DNA from: Paragorgia papillata
Lineage: Eukaryota > Cnidaria > Anthozoa > Scleralcyonacea > Coralliidae
Direction: 5' to 3'
Assembly: GCA_035771165.1 (NCBI GenBank)
Contig: JAWNZC010000025.1
Location: forward strand, 3,569,501 to 3,633,500
Length of the DNA stretch: 64,000 bases
The position numbers were made by a program, and so were the translations under genes. Shown here piece by piece: positions 1-11,680 of this stretch (positions within the stretch are counted from its first letter, which is position 1; the number at the start of each line of letters is the position of its first letter). Under the pieces are notes generated by a model. The model searched no databases. It saw nothing but the letters and a program-made list of their open reading frames with translations, and had not been told where the DNA came from.

Positions 1-482
1 GTTGAATATAGTAAGGTTAGATATACTGCCGAAACAGAGTCAGAGAACGTAGGGCCTTCGGTGCCTTCGCTAGTTCGCTCGGAACGTTAAGCGCCGCACA
101 GACGACCAAGTTTTCCTTGACAAGTTTTATTTGTTCGTGTGTACGACACAAATTGACAAGTTTTTCCTTGACAAGGAGCCTTGTTCAAAAGCTGGTCATG
201 CCAGCTTTTGAACAAGGAAATTTGTTCGTGTGTATAGTCGTCAAGGAAAACTTGACAAGATCATCTCCGAAGCTTATTACGCGACCATTGCCGTCAAAGA
301 AAACTTGTCCAACCGTACACACGAGCAATTATAAATTGTCAAGGAAAAGGTTTGGGGGGAAAATTGTTCATCGTACACACGAGCAAGGAAAGCTACCAAG
401 GAACTTGTCAAGGAAAACTTGGTCGTCTGTGCCGGGCTTTAGACTCCTACGTTCTCTGTTTCGGCAGTATATCTAACCTTAC
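1..482. mobile_element. MITE with terminal inverted repeats ATAGTAAGGTTAGATATACTG
   Basis: The left end (7-50) and right end (445-486) are inverted copies through TTAGATATACTGCCGAAACA and the adjoining GAACGTAG. The inside is a jumble of TTGACAAG/CTTGTCAA blocks, tandem and inverted, plus an internal palindrome around CAAAAGCTGG/CCAGCTTTTG near 185-211. A partial copy of the terminus recurs near 54261. It lies in the GAS8 intron left of the first exon in view. Confidence 0.75.
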
Positions 483-605
483 TATATTTCGATTGTTGTT
501 TCAACACTGCCTACGCAGCACGCTACTTTTATTTCACTGCTAACTAAGCTGTTAAGAATAAGATTACAGCAGTTAACCTCTACTTTTATTGTGGTTTTTC
601 TATAG

Positions 606-3600
606 CGAAAAAATAGCCAAATTAACACTCTAATGAAGAACCATGAAAAAGCATTCAGCGACATTAAAAACTACTACAATGACATCACATTAAACAATTT
701 GGCCCTTATCAACTCTCTTAAGGTAACGTTTTGCAAATATTTTATAGCTGCCTGCATGTGTTTAAAAGCATTGCATATGGATACACTGCAAATTCCCAAA
801 AACTTGTTTTAAGAAAAAAATACTTGTTTTAAGATTTTCTTGTCCCGTTTGCAAGATAATTATCTTACTGCGGTTTCTTGACAAGATATTTTGTCTTCAA
901 ACAAGAATAAATATCTTAAAACAAGAAATAAAATCTCAAAAGAAGAAAAATTATCTTGACAAGAATTGGAGGTTTTGCAGTGTACCTTTCGTAATTATGC
1001 AGTATATATTTAAGCCTGTTCTCACTTGTCGTAAGTATGGTTGAAGTAACGTCCCAGACCGATCGGAAGCATCACGCACGAACCGGAATCATTTTGGCTA
1101 TTTTGGAAAATGCATCCCAGACGGTTGCCGACGATCGGGGATTCTTACGACTAGTTATGACATGTATGAACACTGAAACCACTCGTCTGGGATGATCGGA
1201 GACAGGAAAAAGCCCCGATTCTTACGACAAGTCACGACAAGTGTCAACGCGTATAAGAATCGCCGACAATCGAGGATAGGATTGTCCCGATTCTTACAAC
1301 AAATGAGCCCTAGAGGCTTTCGTGCCAACTTTGAAGTTTAAAACACTTAAATTGAATGTTTTGTGGTCGTTAATCTGTTTCATTTAAAGGAACAAGTAGA
1401 GGACATGAAGAAAAAGGAAGAAAGAATGGAAAAACAAATGAATGAAATAATGGCTGAGAACAAACGACTTACTGAACCTTTACAAAGAGCTCGCGAACAA
1501 GTGGAAGAGCTTCGTAAACAGGTAGATTTACAGTAACCCCATGTGGACTGAACCTGTAAAACCAGATTGAACTGGTAAAACCAGATAAGTGTGGAAGCTG
1601 AAGGTGCTTGGGTGGTTAGGATGACTGGTTTTTTTTAGCATATAGATTACAAATTGTTTTATGTGCGATTTCTTTTAGCTTGCAAATTATGACAAAGATA
1701 AAGCCTCCCTTGCGGTAAGTCCTTTTAAAACCAGCAATAATTCCATTTTTCAAATTTTTGAAAAGATTCCAAGACCTTACAAGGTGTTACCGTGCATCCT
1801 AATTATATATTCATGGAGTCAGAATTATCGGTGCATGCATAGTCAATCGAGATATGGTCTGGAAACTCGGCAAACTTCGATTCATAGCGCCTATAATGAG
1901 CTGTGATTTTATGTTGAACCGTACCTTACACCGTGCACATCCTTTGTTTTAGGTTGATTAATGATTAATATTTAAATAGCACGGTTGAGTGATTGAACTG
2001 AAACCTTGCTATTGGACAATTCGTTCATTATACTAAAATATAATGTGTTCAGTGACCGTGCACCGTGCACAAAAATGCATAAAGGCAAACAAAAAGATAG
2101 ACCAAATACTTTAGCTGAGTTTCCAGACCATATCTCGATTGACTATGGTGCATGGGATTGTGTCTTGTCAGTGTTAATTTCTTTCAGTCTTCTAATGTCG
2201 TGTTTATTTTCCACAACAGAGTGCAAAAGCAAGACTTAAGGTTCAGGGTGATGCTCTTAATAAACTGCAATGGGAACAGGAAGTTCTGCAACAACGATTT
2301 GCCACGGTACGTTACACCTACATATATATGTATGTATGTGTGTAAAAAAGGTAAAAAGTGCAATAGGGCAATCCATGTTCAAGTATGCAGCTGCAAAGGA
2401 TTGGAACTCTTTGCCTCGGTATATTCAGAGAACTTATATCTATCTCGAGTTTTAAACGTAGTATTTTCATGCGCCTATTACAAACTGATAATAATACTCA
2501 CATTTGTAGTTTATAAATTTCCTATAACTGTTATTTTCCTTAATTTTGTTCGCTTTGTATTAATAATTTAGTTATTATCTATAATTAAGCTCTGTTCTCC
2601 TGTTGATACCAGCATTTATGCTGATAGGATCTTCAACAGTTTTAATGAAGATTTTATTTTTTATTTATTTATTTATTTATGTACTGATTTTTTTTGTGAG
2701 TTTTCCTCATGGATTATTGAGGCTTTTTTTAAATAATAGTTATAATCTGCGTTGTAATTTTTTTGTGTTTTTTTGTTTCCCTCAGACTCAAGGAGAACGC
2801 GATGAGCTGTACAATAAGTTTGTTAAAGCTATCCACGAGGTGCAACAGAAAAGTAATTTCAAAAATCTGCTCTTGGAAAAGAAGCTGAATGCCTTGGCTG
2901 ACACGTTGGAGAAGAAGGTATATATTTCAATGTTATCCGCATGCAAAAAGTACATGGGTTGCCTGATCTTCGGAGCCAGGAGTAGTGTCAGAAGCCGCTT
3001 GTGTTTGAAGCCTACGACGATTAACTAGCTAATAAGGGGGCGATTACATGGACCGGGCTAGCCCGGTTAACCGGGATGAAAATGTCCATGTAATCGTTTT
3101 CAGCCCGGCAAACCGGGCTGAAAAACTGTTGAACTCGCTTCGATACGCGTTCGTTTGCTTGACTGTGTGAATAAATAGTGCTGAAAGGAACTGAAATAGA
3201 ACATCAACGTTGTTTGTGTGTTTTGTGATCAAAGCGAAGATTTAATAAATTAATTAGTCTTCGTGAAGACGCTTTCCTGGGTTAGCTAAGACTTTAACAA
3301 TCTTTTTAGTAACGATGGGCTTACAAAATAAATAATAGACTAATTAGTGTAAAACTGAAGTAAAACTAACGTAGCTTTGCCCTTATTTACTTGATAATTG
3401 CGAATTTCGGCCTGAAATCATCCCGGCTTACCGGGCTAGCCCGCTCCATGTAATCGTTTTGTAAACTCATCCCGGTTAACCGGGCTAGCCCGGTTAACCG
3501 GGCCAGCCCGGTCCATGTAATCGCCCCCTGAGTGTTAGATCGACGAAAATAAAGTTTATTCTGCGGAGGGAGGAAACCGCAGAGCACACGGAGAAAACCC

Positions 3601-5504
3601 CTCGAAGCACAAGAGAAGACCAACAGCTTTACTCCCAATCTGAAGTTGTCAGTTTTTTTTGCACGCTGTCTCTTTTCCTGGATGCATATATAATTTCTTT
3701 TTCTTGTTTTCTTTTCTTTTCTCGGATATAGGAAGCGCAGTTGAACGAAGTCCTGTCTGCTTCTAATCTTGACCCAACTGCACTCACCGTTGTCACCAGA
3801 AAACTAGAGGTACGGTTTTCCAAGGATAACCTTGTTTCTACTACCCTGGGTGCCAGAGGTTCTTGTGTCCCCGTTATCCCCCACGAGCGTCGAAAAACCT
3901 CTGGCACCCAGGGTATGTTTCTATATTAAGCCCTAAACAAACGAGAACGCAAGTCATCGCAAGTTGGCAGTCACGCTATCTCAGCCAGCCGCTCTGAATA
4001 GTTTCCCGAAAATATCATGTACCGTGACAAAGTTAAAACTTGTTTAAAACACTCATGAAACCTTTATTTTGTTAATTTGGGTGTTCAAACGACCGCCACA
4101 GAAATTCTGACTGCCAACTTGCGATGACTTGCGTTCTCGTTTGATTAGGGCTTTATAATATTGGGCATTTCACTCGATTACATAGCATGTTCTAAGGATT
4201 TTGGGTGAAGGGAAATTCGAGTGTAGAATATATACATTTTAAGACCAAACCGGGACCAGTTGCGAAAAATGCAACTACACAGGCCTTCCGGCAGGAATTG
4301 AACCCACGACCTTGCGATTCTAGTGCAATGCTCTGACCACTGAGCCATGGAGGGCGTTGCCGAGAGCTTGATCGCGACTCGCGAGTTCTGTATATATATT
4401 AAGGTGGTAGTGCCAGGAGAGAATTGGGTATATTATAAGTAATATTGGGCATTTAACTCGATTACATAGCATGTAATATAGGCAGGGTTTTTGAACTACT
4501 GTAAAGCGAAAAGCTAGTCAACTGCAAATATTTTCAGCAATAAAATACGTTTCGAACAGAGCTCTTCATTAGAGTAAAAAGTGAAGGACTTTGCTCATGT
4601 CGACAAAAATGTCGACAGTTCGCCATCTTTTTTAATGTTTTCATCTCTTATTTCATACTTATTCGTGATGATTTATTTTTTAGGACGTCCTAGATTCAAA
4701 GAATAGCGCAATTAAAGATTTGCAGTACGAACTCGCTCGTGTATGCAAGGTATTGTTTGTCTTGTTTGATTACATACAGCTAAATCAATTAAGGTTGTCC
4801 TGGCCAAAGTCAAAAGGTCAAAGCCAAGCGCGAAAAGTACGATGTGGATTACTTTTTAAATAGCGAAGCACACATTTACTATATTTATAGGCCAAAATCA
4901 TACAAATAAACCAAACTTGCCTCTCTGGGGATTGTTAACGAGCATTTTCGCGCTTGGCTTTGACCTTTTGGTTTGGCTTTAAGGCCTGGCCAAACGCTTT
5001 CAACATTTCATTCAACATCGTTCAACATTGTTGAATTCAACCGTGATTCAACATGTTGAAAGCGTTTGGCCACCCTGTTGAATGATGTTGAACGTTGTTG
5101 AATGGTGTTGAATGATGCTGAACGAAATTTGAACATGTTCAAATTTTCGTTCAACATGCGTTCAACAATGTTGAACGATGTTGCATGAAATGTTGAAAGC
5201 GTTTGGCCAGGCCTTTAGCCTTTTGGCTTTGGCCAGGATAACCTTAATTGATTTAGCTGTATCTCATTACTTATAAGCTGACATTTTCAACCCGTCGCTT
5301 GCGCGGTCGATACAAAAACTGATCTAGACTTTTCCAATGTTGTTTTTTTGACAGGCGCATAACGATCTTATCAGAACATACGAAGCCAAGCTGCAGTCGT
5401 TTGGTGTTCCCGTCGAAGAATTGGGTTTCAAACCTTTGGAAAGTAACGTGGGAGGACAAAGTCTAGGCCAAGGACCAGCTGGTCTTGTCGCCGCACCTAC
5501 GTAG
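606..5504 (+). CDS. GAS8: GAS8/DRC4, dynein regulatory complex subunit 4 (3' part, 8 exons)
   Basis: Coding exons are 606-722, 1390-1521, 1679-1714, 2220-2306, 2786-2917, 3732-3809, 4684-4749 and 5355-5504 (stop 5502-5504). All are phase 0 with AG/GT borders. They join into 265 residues that I recognise as the C-terminal half of GAS8/DRC4 (the vertebrate protein is about 480 residues). Diagnostic stretches are [32 protein letters not shown] and the C-terminus [12 protein letters not shown]. The protein is an almost continuous coiled coil. In the known family it is a core subunit of the nexin-dynein regulatory complex, which links outer doublets in motile cilia and governs dynein activity. The 5' exons lie outside the window to the left. 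No frame break is seen. Introns are loaded with transposon remnants: two inverted-repeat elements and a SINE lie between exons 6 and 7, and a nested pair lies between exons 7 and 8. An ATTAAA at 5661-5666 could be the polyadenylation signal. Confidence 0.95.
1838..2147. mobile_element. MITE family A, copy 1 (7-bp target duplication)
   Basis: Termini CATAGTCAATCGAGATATGG and its inverse, 310 bp, in a GAS8 intron. It is flanked on both sides by GTGCATG. The family recurs at 35561 and 52912. Confidence 0.85.
3036..3528. mobile_element. Harbinger-like MITE with CCCGGTTAACCGGG motifs
   Basis: Inverted ends GGGGGCGATTACATGGACCG. The subterminal zone is built from repeated GGGCTAGCCCGGTTAACCGGG dyads. 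The flanks are TAA and TGA, a near-match to the 3-bp TWA duplication of Harbinger elements. It lies in a GAS8 intron. Confidence 0.75.
3538..3635 (-). repeat. SINE fragment
   Basis: On the minus strand it shares the CTTCGAGGGTTTT and TCCTCCCTCCGC stretches with the longer SINE-like copy at 50300-50650. Both are followed by an AATAAA-like AT tail. Confidence 0.5.
3836..3913. mobile_element. Short MITE, ends ACCCTGGGTGCCAGAGG
   Basis: A 78-bp element: TACCCTGGGTGCCAGAGGTT at one end and its inverse at the other, with a 35-bp core containing CCCCACGAG. The CCCAGGG terminus recalls the CTCGT(A/C)CCCAG ends seen near 10855, 11715, 40125 and 45345. Confidence 0.7.
3929..4152. mobile_element. Harbinger-like MITE with TTA duplication
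   Basis: Inverted ends AGCCCTAAACAAACGAGAACG, with the inner CGCAAGTCATCGCAAGTTGG also inverted. Flanked by TTA on both sides (3926-3928, 4153-4155). A truncated relative starts at 48051. Confidence 0.8.
4245..4410 (-). repeat. tRNA-derived SINE
   Basis: On the minus strand TGGCTCAGTGGTCAGAGC resembles a tRNA A box and GTCGTGGGTTCAATTCC a B box, separated by the usual 30-odd bases. This is an internal RNA polymerase III promoter. The downstream part (GGAAGGCCTGTGTAGTTGC) is not tRNA. No proper acceptor stem closes, so this is a SINE and not a tRNA gene. Confidence 0.75.
4775..5262. mobile_element. Outer inverted-repeat element, split by a nested MITE
   Basis: Ends TACAGCTAAATCAATTAAGG and its inverse. 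The arms continue as CTGGCCAAAG..GTCAAAGCCAAGCGCGAAAA. The right arm is interrupted at 4982 by another element and resumes at 5215. It fills the last GAS8 intron. Confidence 0.8.
4982..5214. mobile_element. Nested MITE made of GTTGAA/TTCAAC repeats (TTA duplication)
   Basis: Ends AGGCCTGGCCAAACGCTTTC and its inverse. The interior is a run of TTCAACATTGTTGAA-like dyads. It lies inside the right arm of the 4775-5262 element with TTA on each side, so the outer element was there first. Confidence 0.85.
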
Positions 5505-6100
5505 CGTAATATTATACATTGAATGTTTTATTAATATCGTATATCCATCTTCTTTTAAGTATTATGGTATATATACTACACGTATCAAACCACCATAATA
5601 TAGTTGTTGTAAATATTGTAAAATATGATCGTGCTGTAGAATTCTGGAACATCTAAAGGAATTAAAGGTTTAATAGTAGTAGTAGTATGTTACCCTGCAT
5701 CACAGACACCTGCGGGTGGAATGGCGCGGGCGGAAAAGAGGGCGCTATGTTATGCATATGTATGCGTTTAGGTACATTAATTGCCATGGTAACAAAAGTA
5801 ACTGATGTTCTTCAGATGAAGGCTACCGTAATAAATTATTTCTACTTTGGGCCTGATGCCGCACTTGTCAGGTTTGAACGTAATGCCATAATTAGCGACA
5901 ATTCACCGTAGCAAACAAGCTGGCGCGCGGCATGTACGTTTTACCACAATCATTTACATTTAGCGAAAACTATATTTTGAATAAAAGTCATAAAACAGAG
6001 CTACAAGGACACTAAAATTAGTAGCAAGAAAGCTGTTATCTATTAAATCACGGTTAAATATGTCAAACAATGTTTTGCTCGTGTCAACACTCGCTAAGGA
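5505..6100. other. GAS8 3' flank, no recognised gene
   Basis: An AT-rich 3' untranslated region and spacer. It includes a TAGTAGTAGTAG run near 5671. Short open frames here show no conserved motif. Confidence 0.6.
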
Positions 6101-6103
6101 TCA

Positions 6104-6337
6104 GCAAAGGACACAGGTGCCCACTCCTGACAATTCGTCATGCCAAAAAACGCGTGGGCACCTGTGCAAAGGAAAATAATAATTTTCCTCTCCCTCCCCC
6201 CGGTTTTCTCCTTTTTTCCCGCTTCCGGCAACCGTTTCTCGTATATAACTTTCTCGATAAACTCATTATGCACGTGTGACGCCCACGCGTTTTTTGGCAT
6301 GACGAATTGTCAACGTGGGCACTCTGTGCAAAGGATC
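6104..6337. repeat. Inverted-repeat element with GGGCAC and CACGCGTTTTTTGG arms
   Basis: GACAATTCGTCATGCCAAAA continues into AACGCGTGGGC at 6130-6160 and is matched in inverse at 6281-6312. The arms extend outward through GTGGGCAC/GTGCCCAC. A pyrimidine-rich loop of about 120 bases separates the arms. Confidence 0.75.
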
Positions 6338-6339
6338 AT

Positions 6340-7860
6340 GATAAAACTGCAATTACTAGATCCGGTTAAAAATATTGCGAGGTTCATTGTCTTACTACTC
6401 TATCATCCTTCGTTCAGTGCTAGCTCATGCACAAAGTGTAGGGCAGCGTTGTCTTTTACCATGGGAAAGCTATCGTTAATTACCCTTTATTGGCCACGTA
6501 CTAGAGTACTCACAGTGGCGGAAATTCACTTTGAGGGCAAAGCCTAAAAAATGTACCGAAATATTTCAGTCAAATATTGAGTATTTTGACATGGAGGTGT
6601 GAGGTGGCTCCACCTCAATTTCCGTTCAGTGAGTTATCAAAATTTCAGGAAATTGTCTGTTTGACAATGAAATTTCTAAAATAAAATAAATACAAGGTTA
6701 AATTGATCGACTAAATAAATAAATACAAGGTTAGGAACACCGCAACAGCTGAGGCCGATTACTATTTGTATGCTTGAATGAAAAAATATTTACAAAGCAA
6801 TACTGAAATAAAAAAAATATATCTTTGTTGTTCTCATACACTTTGAGATATAAGATATCAAATGTTTGAACGAAACTTGGAGAAATATAGGTGTCATCAA
6901 TTTTGGCCAGTTTCCGTGCGTGTGTGTGTACTGTAATACATGACAGATGACGTCACACACGCACGGATAAATTGTAACCGAAATGTGTTATGCAATAAAA
7001 ATTCAAGTGGTTTATTGAAGGATTTGGGAGGGCACGAAAAAAGAAAAATACGCCTGCTGACGTGTTCTGACGTGGAATTGACATCTGTGTGTCCTTCAAT
7101 AAAGATCAGGGTCAACAATAGCTTGCGTCAAAGACGCTCGTGGAAGGAAAAGAAGGCGCTAAGTGGCGTCGGTGCATCAGCGCCAAATTGCGTGTTCTAT
7201 AATTTATTCTGATGTTTTGCAGTTCAGCAATACTCGTGGCAACTAATGATATCATGACAATATTCGCTAACCACTTAAGAATTCGTATAAAGAGAAAAAC
7301 AACGATCGTTTAATAGGACACTCGAAGCCTCAGAGAAAAGTATAAATAAAGCAAAAACGAACAGCTACGTAACCGAACACGAAAAGCGGCGCTGGTTCAT
7401 ATAGTCACACGAAAAGCGGCGCTTGGTTCATAGTCACAGTCACACGAAAAGCGGCGCTTGGTTCATAGTCTGTGTTTTCCAAAATATGCAGACACAGGCT
7501 ATGACGTAGGCTAGGTCAACAACCAATGAAAATGAACACAGAAGTTACGTTATTGTATAAATTAAAATATGTGACTGCAATACTGCATGTAGTATATATT
7601 GCGCTTTCGGTCATTTATACCGCCACTTCTGATAAACTGTTAAACCAACCGAAAAGTAACCGCTATTTATCAAAGTCTACCACACAGTCTCAATGAGTGA
7701 ATTTCAGACATTCTGACAATTTTGAAAGCGTTGTGAGTATCCCAATAGTTAATTTAGTTAGTTATTTAATAAGTTTTTGTGAAAAAAGGATATAATAGGG
7801 TTAGTTATAGTTCATATATATAGTGTCTGATACTAATGAATCGGTTGTGTTTCTTGTTCT
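6340..7860. other. Intergenic, decayed repeats and a 3-unit tandem repeat
   Basis: Units of about 30 bases, CACGAAAAGCGGCGCTTGG plus TTCATAGTCA, occur three times at 7379-7471. The 6900-7110 and 7490-7570 pieces (GACGTCACAC; GTCAACAACCAATGAAAA) resemble blocks at 32200-32510 and are probably the same decayed repeat. I see no gene. Confidence 0.5.
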
Positions 7861-7861
7861 T

Positions 7862-8486
7862 TTCAGCTCACTTTTCAACGCGCGGTTCCGAAATTCGTTG
7901 CCAAGTATCAAATCAGTACTTGACGTTGGGATCAGCCCTTATTACTTTCATTATCCGTCTATTTCAAACTAAATCGTTTTGATTTCGGGGTAGGGGACTG
8001 AGTTCGGCGTCAGGTGCGGATAATGGCGCATTCTGTATAGTAGTAAATAGCGGACCATTACGTGTATTGTCTTGAATTTATTGATTTATGTACGGGGTTT
8101 GCCTAGTTGGGACCTCGTGTCCGTTCGCTAGCCCCTTATCAAACTCATCTTTTACTGTTTGTAATGTAAGTGTGATCTGTTGTTATTATTGTAGTACTGT
8201 ATTACTTAGTGAGTTTGATTAAAGATTCTATTATCTTATCTTATCTTAAATCACGTTTCTAAATTCAGAAGTTCATTATCGAATGTTCGATTCGAAGTTC
8301 ACATTTACGGAAAACCAGGCTTTCTTTTGATATGGTTTATTTCGGAAAATATGTTGTTAATCATGCTGCAATTCCAAATTACCAACTGCGTATATAGCCA
8401 AAGAATGGCGCAAAGTTTACTTCGTAATGAACTTCTAGAAACGTAATTTGATACTTGGCAATGAACTTCCGAAGTGAGCTGAAATA
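7862..8486. mobile_element. Inverted-repeat element, ends TTCAGCTCACTT
   Basis: TTCAGCTCACTT, TTCGTTGCCAAGTATCAAAT at the left is matched by ATTTGATACTTGGCAATGAA, AAGTGAGCTGAA at the right. No coding content is seen in the 625 bp. Confidence 0.65.
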
Positions 8487-8529
8487 TAGGCACGTCCACC
8501 ATTTTGTGGCTTCGAGCCAGTAAATGACA

Positions 8530-9273
8530 AGGAATATGCAAAAAGGGTGGGCACCACTCTGGCCTCTAATAATAGGTGTATTATTTCTATGGCCAATAAT
8601 AAATTAATACTGTCCAGTTATATAAAGTTGGGCACCGTGAAAAAGTTACATATGGATCAGTGGTTGATAGTTTATTAGTGTCTCTTAAAAAATAGATTTA
8701 CCTGTTTGTCGGTATTCTCGGTCACACACAAAAATATTATTTTTATCTGTTTATTTTATAGGTCAAGTTCAGGTGTTCTTAAATGGGTTCAAATACGTCA
8801 CAACGTTAGTGCGTTTAATCGTTTTTTTTTAAAACTGACTATTATATTTGATATTTGAAGCTAGTTTAATGACTTTCAAAACGCCTCAGTATTGCTAAAA
8901 TGATTGTAGTGTCTGTATTGAAGTCAATCTCAAGCAACAGTTCTCATCTTTTGGCCGTTGACGTCGTCCTGAAACGTGAAAATGCTCTAAGTGGCGTTGT
9001 AGAAAGAACGAGGAGTGGACGATGTTGAGATTACTCTTAGGGCTACAAATTATGCATTCTCTTTGTTTTGCAAAAATAATTATTTTGTTTAAAGGACGTT
9101 CGTTGTTGAGGTCGACGTCGTAGATCTTTACCGAACGCTTGCTCAGGCGTTCACTAGGGTTACTGATTACATTTCTGAAAGCTTCGCGTAGCCTGTGCGT
9201 ACCCTAGCAAGACTACATAACAATGGAAATGCATAATTGCATAGATTTTCACAAATAGAATATATGGTCTTAG
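8530..9273. other. Intergenic, nothing recognised
   Basis: AT-rich sequence without a conserved open frame, splice-consistent exon or clear repeat. Confidence 0.5.
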
Positions 9274-9921
9274 GCCCCGTTTACACGAGACCGGACGAAT
9301 GTTTATCCGGATAAAAATTTGTCCGGATGAATACGTTTACACGGTTCCGCTAAAAATTCGTTCACTTTACCTTTCCGTTTACACGGAGTCGTATTAGACG
9401 TAAGTTCGAGGAGAACTGTCGGGGTTATTGGGTAAACTTTTCGGGTTAATGAGGGTAAATGGCTAGTAAATAGTGGGGATTGGTCTTGTGATATGTGTAA
9501 GGAAACACCGAAACGAGCCACAACAACGTTTTGGTGTTTATAAAATTTGGTTTGGTCGTTTGGAAAGGTAATTATGTCGGGAATTGCTCGAAAGCATTAC
9601 GAAGGCCGCGTTCAGGATCTCGACAGCCGAAATAGTTGTCCACAGAATCACTGATAGCAATATAAGACAACTTTCTTCTTCCAAGGATCTACTTTCCTTG
9701 ATGGAGCACAATTAAAAAGCGGCTCTTTGCCGTTTACACGGTACCGGACGAATATTTATCCGGCACAAATCGCAATTCGTCCGCTTTCGTAGGTGGACGA
9801 AAATTCGTCCGGATTCGTGTCAAAAATTTGAGCGGATAGGCGGGTCTCGTGTGAACGCGAGGCCTATCCGGACGAATTTTCATCCGGAAAAACATTCGTC
9901 CGGTCTCGTGTAAACGGGGCC
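9274..9921. mobile_element. Harbinger-like MITE with ATTCGTCCGG motifs (TTA duplication)
   Basis: Perfectly inverted ends GGCCCCGTTTACACGAGACC, TTA on both sides (9271-9273, 9922-9924), 648 bp. The subterminal regions repeat the CCGGACGAAT/ATTCGTCCGG motif many times in both orientations. Confidence 0.88.
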
Positions 9922-10263
9922 TTATATGAACAATAATGAACTGCTGCGGTGCAATAAATGTAAACAAGGCCGTTTTTCTGAAAATTAAACAACGGGTCTA
10001 TTAAATATATTTAGTAGACAAAACCTATAGTGTCGGATTCGGCAGATTCAAGAGATCATTTTCATATAGAATTTATTTAAATTTGGACAAACAGAAAATA
10101 TTTAAACATGTTTTAAAACACACGTTTCCAAATGTAATACGACACGCGATATCTTAGCCAAGAGACAACTCGCCATGAACTGATGAAAGTGAAATCTCGG
10201 TTTCGCAAAGCCTGCTGGGGCAATATCGCAAACCAAAAAAACAATCGCGAAAATTAACAGTCA

Positions 10264-10515
10264 AACCGGATGTCCAGCTCGACCTTGCAATATTGATACA
10301 CGGCGACTCCTTGGCAAGTTGCTAAAAAAATCGCATTTTAAATATCGAACTTCGCATAACATGAAGTTTACTTAGAGTTAGTTGTTCTGACTTTTAATAG
10401 AACTTCATATTATGTGAAGTTCGATATTTAAAATACGAATTTTTAGCAACTTGCATGCTAATTGCAATGTTGCTATCAATATTGCAAAGTCGTGCGGCCA
10501 AGAACATCCGGTTGG
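10264..10515. mobile_element. Palindromic MITE, ends AACCGGATGT
   Basis: Outer arms AACCGGATGTCCAGCTCGAC and its inverse, inner arms TTTAAATATCGAACTTC and its inverse. It folds almost end to end. Confidence 0.75.
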
Positions 10516-10849
10516 GTAAAATCATTGAACTCTATAAAGTAAACTGCAAAGCTAACTCCATAAGTCAGGCCCTATGAATGGATGAAGCCAAAAATCTTTA
10601 AATGATAGTTTTTCTGAGTTTTAAGCTGAAATACTTAACGCTGAACGCTGGGCTGTATATGAAACTGAAGCTATTGACAAATGCTATTTGGTATAGAAAC
10701 TTCAAGACTTTAGCTAAAAGGGAAATAATTAAAAAATATAAAAACAACTGCCATTTTGTTTGCCGTAGAAAAACATACGTATTAAACAATGTATTTCAAT
10801 CCGTTGTTTTGGAGTAATTTGTTATCGTCCCAACTTGAAGCACGGGAGC

Positions 10850-11680
10850 TACCATTCTCGTCCCCAGAGCCTCTCCCGTGCTGGCGCGCGTTAAAAGGCT
10901 CTGGGGGAATCCAAACCGGAACACCAAGATTCTTTGGTGTTCTTTCTAAAGCGCATGCGTTTAAGTTCGCGGTTTGGGAGTTGGACACGAGATCATCGGC
11001 AGTTGTTTGCAATATAATTTTCCTTTCGTTTTCGATTCTGGCGGTTTGGCTGTCTCGTATTGACTCGTTTGACTTTGGAACAATTCTGATTGTGGTATAT
11101 TCCGTTCGAAGAAGGTCCCCTGCTGAGTGTAGCTCATCGCCGCGTTTATTCGGCGGGGCAAAAGGCATTAAAATTTACGAGTTCGCTTCAGAGCTTGGCA
11201 ATACTAGAGCGGCGTCGGAATTTCTTCGTATTTACGGCTTCTTTTAGTGAAGGTAGTTCTCTTTAATATGTTGCACCGTTCGTTTATATTTGACGTGTAT
11301 ATTTCAATGATATTCTTATTAATATGTACCATGCACGAACAGCTAGCAGTGCGCTGTGACTACTGTCCAATATCGTCTATCGCCTATCGATTTCAAATTG
11401 CTGTCTGTCTTCTGTGTTTGATTTAATTATATAAGGGGAAACGGGTTGATTGCTTTGAAAAATGTTCGATTAAATTGTTCGGATTAGAACTATGATTAGA
11501 ACTGTGCTTCGTTGTCAGTTTTCGTGTCTCAAATACTGTTTATTTATAAACATTCACTAAGCTCCATCGTTATATAGGCCTTTGAATTTGAACAACCAAT
11601 CAGATCGCGATGATATATGGATTCCCCCAGAGCCTTTTAACGCGCGCCAGCACGGGAGAGGCTCTGGGGACGAGAATGCC
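10850..11680. mobile_element. Inverted-repeat element with CATTCTCGTCCCCAGAGCC ends
   Basis: About 62-bp terminal repeats (10853-10914 and 11618-11679) read CTCGTCCCCAGAGCCTCTCC inward on both sides. The 700-bp core has a frame ending KIYEFASELGNTRAASEF, which resembles the helix-turn-helix start of some transposases, but no catalytic domain follows. It is a deletion derivative. No clear target duplication is visible. Confidence 0.7.

Noticed and set aside
4285..4355. A true tRNA gene on the minus strand
   Set aside because: A and B boxes are present but the acceptor stem does not close and non-tRNA repeat sequence follows; called a SINE instead.
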